From: Algoriphagus sp. CAU 1675
GTDB lineage: Bacteria > Bacteroidota > Bacteroidia > Cytophagales > Cyclobacteriaceae
DNA: 64,000 nucleotides
Direction of reading: 5' to 3'
Assembly (NCBI RefSeq): GCF_029222925.1
Contig: NZ_JARHUI010000003.1
Coordinates: 417,721 to 481,720 of the forward strand
The notes under the pieces are model-generated. The model made no database searches, was not told where the DNA came from, and saw only the letters and a program-made list of their open reading frames with translations. Shown here piece by piece: positions 8,665 through 19,040 of the stretch. The first letter of the stretch is position 1; the number at the start of each line of letters is the position of its first letter. The translations under genes were made by a program, and so were the position numbers.

Positions 8665-10209
8665 ATGAAAAACAATCTGTTAGGAAAAAACTTACCTTAT
8701 GACCTCAAGTCAAGTCTTGTGGTATTTTTGGTTGCATTACCTCTTTGTTTGGGTATAGCAGTTGCAAGTGGCGCTCCTCCAATGTCAGGACTGATTGCCG
8801 GAATTGTAGGTGGAATAATAATCGGATCATTGTCTGGTTCCCATGTCAGTGTAAGTGGTCCAGCAGCGGGCCTTACTGTCATTGTTTTGGACTCCATTTC
8901 AACTTTAGGAACCTTTGAATTATTTCTTGCGGCAGTAGTGGTAGCGGGATTAATGCAACTGGGATTTGGTCTTCTTAAAGCTGGTGTTCTAGGATATTAT
9001 TTTCCCCACTCAGTAATCAAAGGAATGCTAACCGCAATTGGCTTGATTTTGATTTTAAAGCAAATTCCTCATGCATTAGGATATGATATAGATTCCATGG
9101 GTGATGAAGCTTTTCTTCAGGCAGATCAACACAATACGTTTACAGAAATCTGGTATGCCATACAATATTATAGTCCCGGAGCTATTCCCATAGTCGTCAT
9201 CGGCCTGTTGATCCTTATTCTTTATGAAAAGCCGTCAATTAAAAACCATAAGGTCTTTGGGATCATCCCGGGAGCACTTTTGGCAGTAATCTCAGGAATA
9301 GTCATCAATAATAGCTATGGAATGTGGATACCCGATTGGAAACTGGAAGGAGAGCATTTAGTAAATATTCCTGTTTTAAATGGGATTGGAGAAATTTCCA
9401 GCCTTTTAACTTTTCCAAATTTTGGATTAATCAACGACCCGGCTTTTTGGATTATAGCAGTTACCATAGCAGTCATAGGAAGTATTGAGACGCTGCTGAG
9501 TATTGATGCCGCCGATAAAATAGACCCACAAAAAAGAATAACGCCGGCAAGCAAAGAACTGGTTGCTCAAGGTTTAGGCAACAGTATTTCCGGACTGATC
9601 GGTGGACTCCCCATAACTGCAGTTATTGTAAGGTCTTCTGCCAATATCAGTTCGGGAGCAAAAACCAAGCTTTCGGCCATACTTCACGGAGTCTTGTTAC
9701 TTCTCTTGGTACTGGCCATTCCCCAAATTTTGAATTTGATTCCCTTGAGTTGTCTTGCTGCGGTTTTGATTATGGTAGGCTTCAAGCTGGCTAAACCATC
9801 TATATTTTTTGGAATGTATGAAAAGGGAAAAGACCAATTTATCCCTTTCCTAGTGACTGTTTCAGCTATACTTTTTACAGACTTGCTGGTGGGAATTGGA
9901 ATCGGGATGGTCATAGGGCTATTTTTTGTTATAAAAACCAATTACCAACGTGCTGTAAGAATCACTGAACTTCACGGTAACTATTTAATAAAACTTCAGA
10001 AGGATGTCTCTTTTTTAAATAAAGCCCCATTGATGCATCAATTGGGATTGATCCCATCGGGAAGCTATGTGGTGATCAATGCCCAAAGGGCAAGGTTTAT
10101 TGACAGTGATATTCAGGAAGTTCTGAATGACTTCATCCGTACCTCTTCCGATAAAAATATCACGGTATCCGTAGAGGGATTTAATTACAATCTAAAAGAA
10201 ACTTTATGA
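8665..10209 (+). CDS. SulP-family anion transporter (bicarbonate or sulfate)
   Basis: This 514-residue inner-membrane protein has about 10-12 hydrophobic segments. The N-terminal region (ALPLCLGIAVASGAPPMSGLIAG, split over residues 24-46) and the GSHVSVSGPAAGLT motif are typical of SulP/SLC26 carriers. A short STAS-like tail starts near residue 455. The next gene overlaps it by four bases and encodes a carbonic anhydrase; SulP-carbonic anhydrase pairs generally suggest bicarbonate uptake or exchange. Substrate assignment is inferred from this context, and sulfate remains possible. Confidence 0.88.
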   Translation: MKNNLLGKNLPYDLKSSLVVFLVALPLCLGIAVASGAPPMSGLIAGIVGGIIIGSLSGSHVSVSGPAAGLTVIVLDSISTLGTFELFLAAVVVAGLMQLGFGLLKAGVLGYYFPHSVIKGMLTAIGLILILKQIPHALGYDIDSMGDEAFLQADQHNTFTEIWYAIQYYSPGAIPIVVIGLLILILYEKPSIKNHKVFGIIPGALLAVISGIVINNSYGMWIPDWKLEGEHLVNIPVLNGIGEISSLLTFPNFGLINDPAFWIIAVTIAVIGSIETLLSIDAADKIDPQKRITPASKELVAQGLGNSISGLIGGLPITAVIVRSSANISSGAKTKLSAILHGVLLLLLVLAIPQILNLIPLSCLAAVLIMVGFKLAKPSIFFGMYEKGKDQFIPFLVTVSAILFTDLLVGIGIGMVIGLFFVIKTNYQRAVRITELHGNYLIKLQKDVSFLNKAPLMHQLGLIPSGSYVVINAQRARFIDSDIQEVLNDFIRTSSDKNITVSVEGFNYNLKETL

Positions 10210-10859
10210 ACCCGTACGAAAAACTGCTCTTACAGAATAAAGCCTGGTCTGAAGAAAAGACTGAATTTGATAAGGATTTTTTCACAAGATTGGCTTCCCA
10301 ACAAAAGCCAAAATTTTTGTGGATCGGCTGTTCAGATAGCCGAGTGCCAGCAAATGAAATTACAGGAACTGACCCGGGAGAAATATTTGTCCATAGAAAT
10401 ATCGCAAATATGGTAGTTCACACTGACCTAAACTTATTGTCCGTTTTACAGTATGCAGTGGAAGTATTGAAAGTGGAGCATATAATAGTTTGCGGGCATT
10501 ATGGATGCGGAGGAGTTGATGCTGCATTGACAAATAGTCATATGGGGCTTATCAACAAATGGTTGAGAAACATCAAAGAGGTCTATAAGACCTATCAAAA
10601 GGAAGTGGATTCCCTACAAGAGCATTCTGACAAAGTGAACAAACTGGTAGAATTCAATGTGATTGAACAATGCCAGGATTTGATCAAGACTTCCATTGTT
10701 CAAAAAGCTTGGCTGGAAAGAAAGGGACCGGAAATCCACGGTTGGGTATATGGCTTGAAAAATGGACTTGTCAAAGAACTGGTTACGATCAAACCGGAGA
10801 TCGAAAATATTAATCCGATTTTTAGGTATAATCAAGAACAACTGAAGACAGACCTCTAA
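10206..10859 (+). CDS. Beta-class carbonic anhydrase
   Basis: This 217-residue cytoplasmic enzyme interconverts CO2 and bicarbonate. The zinc ligands are visible as Cys42 in GCSDSR (with the Asp44-Arg46 pair) and His98/Cys101 in GHYGCGG. The gene overlaps the SulP transporter by ATGA, so the pair is almost certainly co-translated and probably works as a bicarbonate-handling module, which could feed carboxylases and carbamoyl-phosphate synthesis. No strong terminator follows. Confidence 0.94.
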   Translation: MNPYEKLLLQNKAWSEEKTEFDKDFFTRLASQQKPKFLWIGCSDSRVPANEITGTDPGEIFVHRNIANMVVHTDLNLLSVLQYAVEVLKVEHIIVCGHYGCGGVDAALTNSHMGLINKWLRNIKEVYKTYQKEVDSLQEHSDKVNKLVEFNVIEQCQDLIKTSIVQKAWLERKGPEIHGWVYGLKNGLVKELVTIKPEIENINPIFRYNQEQLKTDL

Positions 10860-10885
10860 AATTTTCTCAGGAAAGTGGGTTTCAT

Positions 10886-10916
10886 TTTGAAAACTCGCTT
10901 TCCCTGATTTACTTTG
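10886..10916 (+). promoter_or_regulatory. Probable promoter of the SAM riboswitch-metY transcript
   Basis: TTTG at 10886-10889 and TTACTTTG at 10909-10916 (seven of eight matches to TAnnTTTG) are 19 bases apart, the expected spacing for the Bacteroidota primary sigma factor. Transcription would start just ahead of the riboswitch. Confidence 0.5.
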
Positions 10917-10944
10917 CAGCATCCTTCTACTTTTTGCGTGGGAG

Positions 10945-11053
10945 GATTTATAAAGAAGAGGCGAGAGACAGGCTCTATGACCCTCTGGCAACCTGGAAAA
11001 ACCAAGGTGCCAATTCCTGCCAAGTAAGAAGGTCTTGCTTGGAACTATAAATT
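10945..11053 (+). promoter_or_regulatory. SAM-I (S-box) riboswitch
   Basis: Conserved S-box segments appear in order: GAGGCGAGAGACAGGCUC (5' side of P2), CUGGCAACC (P2/P3 junction), CCAAGGUGCCAAUUCCUGCC (J3/4 and P4 start), and a P4 CCAAG/CUUGG pair. The ends form P1 (ATTTATA near 10945 with TATAAAT near 11047). S-box RNAs bind S-adenosylmethionine and repress methionine genes; metY and metX follow directly. Homology is judged by eye against the B. subtilis S-box consensus. The exact edges are approximate. Confidence 0.85.
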
Positions 11054-11062
11054 CTCTGCGAT

Positions 11063-11185
11063 ATGAAAACAGGATTTAATTTCCCCTCCTTTTTGGTAAT
11101 TCTATTTACTAATCAGCGGATATTGTTGATTTCGCAGGTTTTTCATGCCTTACTTCAAGCCTGTTTCAGGCCTTTCTATCAGTAA
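11063..11185 (+). CDS. Possible 40-residue leader ORF between riboswitch and metY
   Basis: An ATG ten bases after riboswitch P1 opens a 40-codon frame (MKTGFNFPSF..., ending CFRPFYQ). I see no clear ribosome-binding site and no known family. The end of the frame lies inside the hairpin at 11149-11186. It may be chance, or a translated leader whose reading affects the riboswitch expression platform. Confidence 0.2.
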   Translation: MKTGFNFPSFLVILFTNQRILLISQVFHALLQACFRPFYQ

Positions 11186-11186
11186 G
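11149..11186 (+). other. Nested hairpin in the metY leader
   Basis: CTTACT (11149-11154) pairs with AGTAAG (11181-11186), and inside lies GCCTG-TTT-CAGGC (11159-11171) followed by CTTTCT. It is downstream of the riboswitch and 42 bases before metY, so it is a candidate expression platform or weak terminator. There is no long T-run. Confidence 0.35.
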
Positions 11187-11209
11187 CTTTTCAGAAATTC
11201 AAATTTTAA

Positions 11210-12532
<1,323 letters not shown>

Positions 12533-12540
12533 TTAGCCTG

Positions 12541-13602
12541 ATGAACCTAAAAAGTCAATACGCTTCTATTACCATGAGTCAAAGTATATTTCATTCGACC
12601 ACTCCGTTAAACTTAGAATCTGGAGAATCCCTTCCCGAATTTGAATTGGTTTATTCAACCTACGGTCAGTTGAATGAAAACAAAAGCAATGTGGTTTGGG
12701 TAATCCATGCTTTGACTGGAGATTCCAATGTTTCAGAATGGTGGAGTGGCTTGGTTGGGGAAGATAAATTTTATGATCCCGCGGATTTCTTTATAGTCTG
12801 CGCCAATCTTTTGGGTTCCTGCTACGGTTCAACCAGTCCATTAAGCATAAACCCAAGTACCGGAGAAACCTATTTCTATGATTTTCCCCATCTCAGCCCA
12901 AGGGACCTCGCAGTTTCACTTGATCGATTGAGAATTCATCTAGAACTGGATGAAATTCATACTTTGATTGGAGGTTCATTAGGTGGGCAAGTCGGGCTAG
13001 AATGGGCTTTTAGTTTGGGAGAAAAACTCAAAAATGCGATAATTTTAGCCTCAACAGCTAAATCATCTTCTTGGGTAAAAGGCTTTAATGAAGCGCAAAG
13101 GATGGCTATTGAATCAGATTGTACTTGGGGTGAAAAGAGACTTGATGCAGGTAAAAAAGGACTGGAAGCTGCAAGAGCTATCGCTATGCTTAGCTATAGG
13201 CATCCGGAAGACATGGAAAAAAAGCAATCCGACACAGATGAGAAATTGGACAACTTCCGTGTTTCCTCCTATTTAAGATATCAAGGACAAAAGCTGGCAA
13301 AGCGGTTCAACGCACTTTCCTACTGGACTCTGACCAAAGCAATGGACAGTCATGATTTAGGAAGAGGAAGAGAAAGCGCAGAAAAAGCCTTGGAAAAAAT
13401 CAGTGCGAGAGTATTGACCATTGGGGTTAACTCCGATCTACTATTTCTACCTCATGAATCAAGATTCATCAGCCAGCATGTACAACGAGGAACCTATAAG
13501 GAAATCCAATCCACAGCTGGACATGATGCTTTTTTGATCGAATTTGAGCAACTCGCCTATTTTCTGAAATCATTCTACCTTGAAGAAAATAAACCGGATT
13601 AA
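12541..13602 (+). CDS. metX: Homoserine O-acetyltransferase
   Basis: MetX acetylates homoserine from acetyl-CoA, supplying MetY. It is an alpha/beta-hydrolase-fold protein with the nucleophile serine in GGSLGGQVGLEW, an oxyanion region ANLLGSCYGSTSP, and the catalytic histidine in AGHDAFL near the C-terminus. The start at 12541 gives 353 residues; an internal ATG at 12574 (MSQSIF) would also preserve the domain. It is the second gene of the SAM-controlled operon. Confidence 0.94.
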   Translation: MNLKSQYASITMSQSIFHSTTPLNLESGESLPEFELVYSTYGQLNENKSNVVWVIHALTGDSNVSEWWSGLVGEDKFYDPADFFIVCANLLGSCYGSTSPLSINPSTGETYFYDFPHLSPRDLAVSLDRLRIHLELDEIHTLIGGSLGGQVGLEWAFSLGEKLKNAIILASTAKSSSWVKGFNEAQRMAIESDCTWGEKRLDAGKKGLEAARAIAMLSYRHPEDMEKKQSDTDEKLDNFRVSSYLRYQGQKLAKRFNALSYWTLTKAMDSHDLGRGRESAEKALEKISARVLTIGVNSDLLFLPHESRFISQHVQRGTYKEIQSTAGHDAFLIEFEQLAYFLKSFYLEENKPD

Positions 13603-13615
13603 TTTCCGGTTTATT
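13588..13615 (+). terminator. Hairpin overlapping the metX stop codon
   Basis: AATAAACCGGA and TCCGGTTTATT form a perfect 11-bp stem around a six-base loop that contains the metX stop. Only a short T-rich stretch follows, so it is likely but not certain to terminate transcription. Confidence 0.6.
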
Positions 13616-13719
13616 CCTCCTCACTTTTCAATTCTATTTTGAAAACCAAAAGACAGTAGAATAACGAAAGCAATTGTCAGCTTTTAAATTTTTATTACCC
13701 TATCAGGTTAAATTCTACT

Positions 13720-13727
13720 TAGATTTG
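13720..13727 (+). promoter_or_regulatory. -7 element of the pdeM promoter
   Basis: TAGATTTG is a full match to TAnnTTTG and lies 29 bases before the pdeM start. The -33 region is not clear. Confidence 0.45.
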
Positions 13728-13756
13728 AATTCATTCAGAGTAAAAGGAATTCAAAA

Positions 13757-14410
13757 TTGAGTCATTTAAGCGTTTGCCTTTCTGGGGTTGAGTTAGTTTT
13801 ATTAAAGGAGAAGGCGGTTTGGCTCCCGGAGGAAAAGGCACTACTGATCGCTGACCTTCACTTTGGGAAAGCATCTCATTTCAGAAAATCCGGTATTCCC
13901 ATACCAGAACCCATACATGATCAGGATTTCATGATTTTGAAAAGATTGATTGAAACCTTTCAAGCAAATCATGTTTACTTTTTGGGAGACCTGTTTCATA
14001 GTGATTGGAATGCGCAGTGGGAAACTGTGATGGATTTTTTATCCACTTTTCCAGATACAAATTTTCATCTGATCAAAGGCAATCATGATATCCTCTCCCC
14101 TTCTTTTTATACTAATTCCCTTTTGGAGGTCCATTCCGAAATATTGACTATGGGTCAGAAAATCCTAAGTCATGAACCCTTGGAAGAAGTACCAAGGGGA
14201 TATTTAAACATTTGCGGGCATATACACCCAGGAATACGATTACAGGGAAAAGCAAGACAAAACCTTCGTATACCATGCTTTTATTATGAAAACCACCAAT
14301 TGATATTACCCGCTTTTGGAAATTTCACAGGACTTTTCATGATGAAACCCAATTTAAGCAGTCAGATATATGGAGTTGCTGCCTCCAAAGTCATTCCTAT
14401 CCTTTCCTGA
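13757..14410 (+). CDS. pdeM: PdeM-like metallophosphoesterase (ligase-associated DNA damage response family)
   Basis: This 217-residue calcineurin-like phosphoesterase shows the metal motifs ADLHFGK, FLGDLFHSDWN, KGNHD, and a GHIHPG block. The N-terminal layout (VELVLLKEKAVWLPEEKALL) matches the PdeM family, usually found with a DNA ligase, a nuclease and an Lhr-like helicase. None of these partners is nearby, so it is an orphan copy. I take the TTG at 13757 as the start: an AAAGGAAT-like site precedes it by about nine bases and no in-frame ATG fits. Confidence 0.8.
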   Translation: MSHLSVCLSGVELVLLKEKAVWLPEEKALLIADLHFGKASHFRKSGIPIPEPIHDQDFMILKRLIETFQANHVYFLGDLFHSDWNAQWETVMDFLSTFPDTNFHLIKGNHDILSPSFYTNSLLEVHSEILTMGQKILSHEPLEEVPRGYLNICGHIHPGIRLQGKARQNLRIPCFYYENHQLILPAFGNFTGLFMMKPNLSSQIYGVAASKVIPILS

Positions 14411-14465
14411 TTTAAGATTGGCAAAATCCTTGGTGTTGCTTAGCTTTGATCAGAATTAAAAATCC

Positions 14466-15356
14466 ATGGCAAATTATCCAAGAAAAAAGAAAATACTCGG
14501 ACATTTCAAATATGGAAGTGTACTATTCAGTACCACCCTATCCTTGTTTATTGTAGGCTTATTTGGACTCATACTCATTCAGGCAAGGACTATCACCAGT
14601 ATGATTAGGGAGAATATTGAAGTTCAGGTCTTTTTGGATAAAAACCTCAAGGACTCTGAATTAAAAAACATCAATCAGGATTTAGCCAGTAGACCTTTTG
14701 TATTGCGAAAAACAGATAGCTTAAGCCTTAGGTTTATTTCAAGTGAAGAAGCCGCAGCTACATTTATAGAAAGTACCGGTGAGGATTTTACAAAATTCCT
14801 AGAAGACAATCCTCTACATGACAGTTATGTCATTGGTATTGCTGAAGAATTTCAAACTTCTGAACAACTAGACAGGATTGCAAAGGAGCTTGAAAGTATC
14901 GAAGGGGTTTTTGAAGTCTCGTACATGACAGATTTGGTTGAATCTATCAATAAAAACCTCTTGAAAGTAAGTTTGGTAATGGGAGGATTTATTTTGATTT
15001 TGATAATAACAGTGGTCATGTTAATCAACAATACAATACGCCTGGCCCTGTTTTCCCAAAGATTCTTGATCCGTTCCATGCAATTAGTAGGAGCCACAAG
15101 AAGTTTCATCCGAAAACCATTCTTGCTTCGTTCCTGGTTTTTTGGAATGCTAGCGGGAGCTATAGCCTCTTTGGTTTTGTTTGGATTGATAACTTATGCA
15201 AAAAGTGCCATAGAAGGATTCGCGCTTTTGCAGAATACCGACCTTCTCTTAATTCTATTCGGAATATTGATAGTAATTGGTGGTTTGCTTTCTTGGGCTA
15301 GCACCTTGCGCGCTGTCAACAAATATTTGAACATGTCCTTGGACGAATTATACTGA
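14466..15356 (+). CDS. ftsX: Cell-division permease-like protein FtsX
   Basis: This 296-residue protein has a short cytoplasmic N-terminus (KKKILGHFKYGS), a first membrane helix, a periplasmic domain of about 120 residues, then three more helices with the VGATRSFIRKPFLLRSWFFG loop typical of FtsX. FtsX with the ATPase FtsE regulates peptidoglycan hydrolases at the septum. ftsE is not nearby, as is common in Bacteroidota. The next gene, a DUF3098 protein, starts one base after the stop, an order conserved in this phylum. Confidence 0.92.
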   Translation: MANYPRKKKILGHFKYGSVLFSTTLSLFIVGLFGLILIQARTITSMIRENIEVQVFLDKNLKDSELKNINQDLASRPFVLRKTDSLSLRFISSEEAAATFIESTGEDFTKFLEDNPLHDSYVIGIAEEFQTSEQLDRIAKELESIEGVFEVSYMTDLVESINKNLLKVSLVMGGFILILIITVVMLINNTIRLALFSQRFLIRSMQLVGATRSFIRKPFLLRSWFFGMLAGAIASLVLFGLITYAKSAIEGFALLQNTDLLLILFGILIVIGGLLSWASTLRAVNKYLNMSLDELY

Positions 15357-15357
15357 T

Positions 15358-15567
15358 ATGAGCAAAGCATCATTTCCTTTTACAAAGAAAAACTACAAAC
15401 TCATGCTGATTGGGATTGCCCTGATCTTGCTGGGCTTTTTATTGATAGGTCTAGATTCTGATCCCCACGGTAACGGGATCTTAGGTCTTACCATAGGCCC
15501 TATCGTTACTTTAGCAGGGTTTATATTTGAGTTTTATGCCATTTTCGCCAAATCTGAAAAAGATTAA
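15358..15567 (+). CDS. DUF3098 small membrane protein
   Basis: This 69-residue protein has two hydrophobic helices separated by a polar turn (SDPHGNGILG) and a short basic N-terminus (FTKKNYK). It fits the DUF3098 family, found between ftsX and truB or uppP in many Bacteroidota. Function is unknown; position suggests a link to the envelope or division machinery. Confidence 0.82.
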   Translation: MSKASFPFTKKNYKLMLIGIALILLGFLLIGLDSDPHGNGILGLTIGPIVTLAGFIFEFYAIFAKSEKD

Positions 15568-15606
15568 TCCTTTCTAGGAAGATTTCTTTTCAAAAGGAAT
15601 ATAAAA

Positions 15607-16296
15607 ATGCAAGAACAAGAACCCTATGGGGAGGTTTTTCTAATCGATAAGCCAAAAGAATGGACCTCATTTGATGCGGTAAAAAAGATCAGAAATGCAT
15701 TGAAAATTAAAAAGGTGGGACATGCGGGCACCTTGGACCCTTTAGCAACCGGTTTGCTGATCATCTGTGCTGGAAAACAGACCAAGCAAATTGAAAAATA
15801 CATGGGTCAGGAAAAGGAATATGAGGGAACATTTGTAATTGGATCCACTACTGAGTCATTTGACTTAGAAAAACCTGTAGTGCCTGTGGCTGATCCCTCC
15901 CACATTACCTTGGAAGATGTAAAAAAAGCCGCAGCTCAACTTACTGGTGATATCATGCAGATTCCTCCCATGCATTCTGCCATCAAAGTTGATGGTAAAC
16001 GAGTCTATGAGGCTGCAAGAGTAGGAAAAGAAATTAAAATGGAAGCCCGACCTGTGCAGGTTCGTGAATTTGAAATTACCCGATTTGAAGGTAATGAAGT
16101 TGATTTTCGAATTTCCTGTTCAAAGGGAACTTACATCCGAAGTCTTGCCAGAGATTTAGGGGAAATTCTCCAGGTTGGGGCTTATATGAGTCGCTTGTGC
16201 CGAACACGCATTGGTGACTTTCATTTATCTAATGCCAAACAACTTTTACCTTTGATAGAAGAAATAAAAGCCCGGAAAGCCAATGAAAATCTATGA
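15607..16296 (+). CDS. truB: tRNA pseudouridine(55) synthase
   Basis: TruB converts U55 of the T-loop of tRNAs to pseudouridine. The catalytic aspartate is Asp44 in HAGTLDPLATGLL, and IPPMHSAIKVDGKRVYEAAR and CSKGTYIRSLARDLG follow. The length (229 residues) is typical of the bacterial short form. The gene overlaps ribF by 14 bases. Confidence 0.95.
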   Translation: MQEQEPYGEVFLIDKPKEWTSFDAVKKIRNALKIKKVGHAGTLDPLATGLLIICAGKQTKQIEKYMGQEKEYEGTFVIGSTTESFDLEKPVVPVADPSHITLEDVKKAAAQLTGDIMQIPPMHSAIKVDGKRVYEAARVGKEIKMEARPVQVREFEITRFEGNEVDFRISCSKGTYIRSLARDLGEILQVGAYMSRLCRTRIGDFHLSNAKQLLPLIEEIKARKANENL

Positions 16297-17206
16297 AGGA
16301 CTAAATGATTTCCCAAAAGTCCCAAACCCAGTGGTTACCAGCGGAACTTTTGACGGTGTTCATTTAGGCCATCAAAAAATCCTAGAACGGATACGGCAAA
16401 TCGCCCGTTCTATTGGAGGGGAAACGGTCCTGATCACTTTTTGGCCACATCCCAGGCTGGTTCTTTATCCTCATGAACATAAACTAAGGTTATTGAGCAC
16501 ATTTGAGGAAAAAACAAAATTGCTTAGACAATTCGGGATTGATCATCTAATTACCATTCCTTTCACCAAGGAATTTTCCCAGCTTACTTCCCAGGAATTT
16601 ATTGAGCAGATCTTGATGGAAAAGATAGGCACCAAGAAACTGGTTATCGGCTATGATCATCGATTTGGAAAAAACCGGGAAGGAAGTTTTGAATACCTTC
16701 AAGCACATTCCTATGAATACGGGTTTGATTTGGAAGAAATTTCCAGACAAGATGTAGACGAAATCGGAGTTTCCAGCACCAAAATCCGGTTTGCTCTTGA
16801 AAAAGGAGATATAGAAACAGCCAATTCATATTTAGGCAGACCGTATGAACTTAACGGATTGGTTATTAAAGGACAGCAAATCGGAAGATCCATCGGTTTT
16901 CCGACCGCCAACATTCATATTCCCAATGATTATAAACTCATTCCAAAAGATGGCGTTTATGCAGTAGAAGCCTGTGTGGATGGGTTGATGTACAAAGCCA
17001 TGCTCAATATTGGTAATAGACCAACTGTTGACGGGACCAAAAAAACAGTAGAAGCCCATCTTTTTGACTTTCAGGGTAATCTTTATGACAAACAAATCAC
17101 AATTTTTCTCAAAGCATTTTTAAGAGATGAACAAAAATTTGAAAATCTGGATGCCTTAAAACTCCAGCTACAGAAAGATCAGAAAAGAGCTAAATCTTTA
17201 CTATAA
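16283..17206 (+). CDS. ribF: Bifunctional riboflavin kinase/FAD synthetase
   Basis: RibF makes FMN and then FAD from riboflavin. The N-terminal nucleotidyltransferase half has TFDGVHLGHQKIL (residues 22-34) and a YDHRFGKNREGS segment; the C-terminal kinase half has GRSIGFPTANI and NIGNRPTVDG. It has 307 residues. It overlaps truB, a frequent pairing in this phylum. No FMN riboswitch is visible upstream. Confidence 0.95.
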   Translation: MKIYEGLNDFPKVPNPVVTSGTFDGVHLGHQKILERIRQIARSIGGETVLITFWPHPRLVLYPHEHKLRLLSTFEEKTKLLRQFGIDHLITIPFTKEFSQLTSQEFIEQILMEKIGTKKLVIGYDHRFGKNREGSFEYLQAHSYEYGFDLEEISRQDVDEIGVSSTKIRFALEKGDIETANSYLGRPYELNGLVIKGQQIGRSIGFPTANIHIPNDYKLIPKDGVYAVEACVDGLMYKAMLNIGNRPTVDGTKKTVEAHLFDFQGNLYDKQITIFLKAFLRDEQKFENLDALKLQLQKDQKRAKSLL

Positions 17207-17218
17207 ACCCAAATATAT

Positions 17219-17917
17219 ATGATCAATAAAACAGTCAGAGATGCCAAAGAAGCTGTGGCAGATATATCCAGTAACTCCTTTTTGATGATGGGAGGATTTG
17301 GGTTATGTGGAATTCCTGAAAACAGCATTGCGGCACTATTGGAAAGGGATATTGATGGTCTGACCATCGTGTCCAACAATGCCGGTGTGGATGATTTTGG
17401 TATTGGCTTATTGCTCCAAAAGAGAATGGTCAAAAAAATGATTTCAAGCTACGTGGGTGAAAATGCGGAGTTTGAACGGCAACTTCTCAGCGGTGAATTG
17501 GAAGTAGAATTGATTCCCCAGGGAACCTTGGCAGAACGGGTACGTGCAGGAGGTGCCGGGATTCCGGCCTTCTTCACTCCTGCTGGTGTGGGAACCGAAG
17601 TAGCCGAAGGAAAGGAAACACGAGAATTTGACGGGAAAATATACTTAATGGAAAAGTGGCTCAGAGCAGACTTTTCAATTGTCAAAGCATGGAAAGGTGA
17701 TACTGCCGGTAATCTTATATACAAGGGTACAGCCCGCAATTTCAATCCAATGATGGCTGCCGCCGGAAAGATTTGTATTGCCGAAGTAGAGGAACTGGTT
17801 CCTGTGGGTGAACTTGACCCCAATCAAATCCACACTCCGGGAATATATGTTCAGCGGATTTTTCAAGGCAAGGATTATGAAAAGCGAATTGAGAAACGAA
17901 CGGTAAGTAAGGACTGA
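17219..17917 (+). CDS. scoA: 3-oxoacid CoA-transferase subunit A
   Basis: This 232-residue alpha subunit has the GGFGLCGIPEN motif of class I CoA-transferases and the VSNNAGVDDFG segment. With subunit B it moves CoA from succinyl-CoA to acetoacetate or a related acid in ketone-body and branched-chain catabolism. It begins 12 bases after ribF and may be co-transcribed with it. Confidence 0.92.
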   Translation: MINKTVRDAKEAVADISSNSFLMMGGFGLCGIPENSIAALLERDIDGLTIVSNNAGVDDFGIGLLLQKRMVKKMISSYVGENAEFERQLLSGELEVELIPQGTLAERVRAGGAGIPAFFTPAGVGTEVAEGKETREFDGKIYLMEKWLRADFSIVKAWKGDTAGNLIYKGTARNFNPMMAAAGKICIAEVEELVPVGELDPNQIHTPGIYVQRIFQGKDYEKRIEKRTVSKD

Positions 17918-17967
17918 GAAATTTTTCCTATTGAAATAGTCAGAGTAAACCCAAACCAGGTAACCCT

Positions 17968-18624
17968 ATGCTAAGCAAAGAACAAATAGCCCAAAGAATA
18001 GCCAAAGAAGTCCAGAATGGACAATACATCAACCTAGGAATTGGAATCCCTACCCTAGTTGCAAATTATATACCTTCCAATCTTGACGTAGTCCTACAGT
18101 CAGAAAACGGTCTTTTAGGGATAGGCCCATTCCCCACTGAAGACCAAGTGGATCCGGACCTGATCAATGCAGGCAAACAAACCGTATCCATGGTCAAAGG
18201 ATCCGTCCTTTTCAATTCAGCTGAATCCTTCGCCATGATCCGAGGCGGGCATGTACACCTAACAATATTGGGAGCTATGGAAGTATCGGAAAATGGAGAT
18301 ATAGCCAATTGGAAGATACCCGGTAAAATGGTCAAAGGCATGGGAGGTGCAATGGATCTCGTTGCATCCGCAGAAAACATTATTGTGGCAATGCAGCATT
18401 GCTCCAAGGATGGAGAATGCAAACTTTTACCGGAATGCACACTACCAATAACCGGAGTTCGATGTGTCAAAAAAATAGTATCAGACTTGGCAGTCTTGGA
18501 TATTTCCCCTGAAGGAGGCTTCATTCTTAAAGAAAGAGCCCCTGGAGTAAGCGTTGAGTTTATCAGAGAAAAAACCTCAGGAAAATTGATTATTGAGGGA
18601 GAAGTTCCTGAAATGGAGTTTTAA
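17968..18624 (+). CDS. scoB: 3-oxoacid CoA-transferase subunit B
   Basis: The beta subunit (218 residues) has LGIGIPTLVANY and the catalytic glutamate Glu46 in SENGLLGIGPFP, which forms the CoA thioester. It is 50 bases downstream of subunit A, and the two form the active heteromer. The specificity among short 3-oxo acids cannot be read from sequence alone. Confidence 0.92.
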   Translation: MLSKEQIAQRIAKEVQNGQYINLGIGIPTLVANYIPSNLDVVLQSENGLLGIGPFPTEDQVDPDLINAGKQTVSMVKGSVLFNSAESFAMIRGGHVHLTILGAMEVSENGDIANWKIPGKMVKGMGGAMDLVASAENIIVAMQHCSKDGECKLLPECTLPITGVRCVKKIVSDLAVLDISPEGGFILKERAPGVSVEFIREKTSGKLIIEGEVPEMEF

Positions 18625-18684
18625 TAAATCACAATCAAGGGAACTTGCCTGTGCGATAGATAGTTTTCAATCAAATTTAATCAA

Positions 18685-19029
18685 ATGAAGAATTCAGAAA
18701 TAAAGTTTCAAGTCTCTCTGGATGAGAATAATATTCCAAAAGCCATACAGTGGGATGCATCAGACAAAGAGGGAGAAGGATTGGAATCAACCAAAAGTAT
18801 CAGTTTGAACGTTTGGGATAATCTCAACCACAGTACCCTCCGAATAGACCTTTGGACTGAAGAAATGTCTGTGGCTGAAATGAAGCGGTTTTACATTGAT
18901 GTGATAGGCGGAATGGCTCAAACAATTTTGTCGAGCACCGGTGATGAATACATGTCTGAGGAGATGAAAGATTTATGTGACAGATTGGTTCGTCATGTGA
19001 ATGAAGAAAACTCAAGACAATCCAAATAA
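18685..19029 (+). CDS. gldC: Gliding motility protein GldC
   Basis: This 114-residue cytoplasmic protein matches the GldC pattern: an EIKFQVSLDENNIPKAIQWDA start, then LNVWDNLNHSTLRIDLWTE and an acidic helical C-terminus. In Flavobacterium johnsoniae GldC is important for gliding, though its precise role is unclear. It points to a gliding bacterium with type IX secretion elsewhere in the genome. A strong terminator follows. Confidence 0.88.
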   Translation: MKNSEIKFQVSLDENNIPKAIQWDASDKEGEGLESTKSISLNVWDNLNHSTLRIDLWTEEMSVAEMKRFYIDVIGGMAQTILSSTGDEYMSEEMKDLCDRLVRHVNEENSRQSK

Positions 19030-19040
19030 CTACCAACTAA

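Noticed and set aside
16283..16330. An FMN riboswitch before ribF
   Set aside because: ribF overlaps truB and no conserved FMN aptamer segments are visible.
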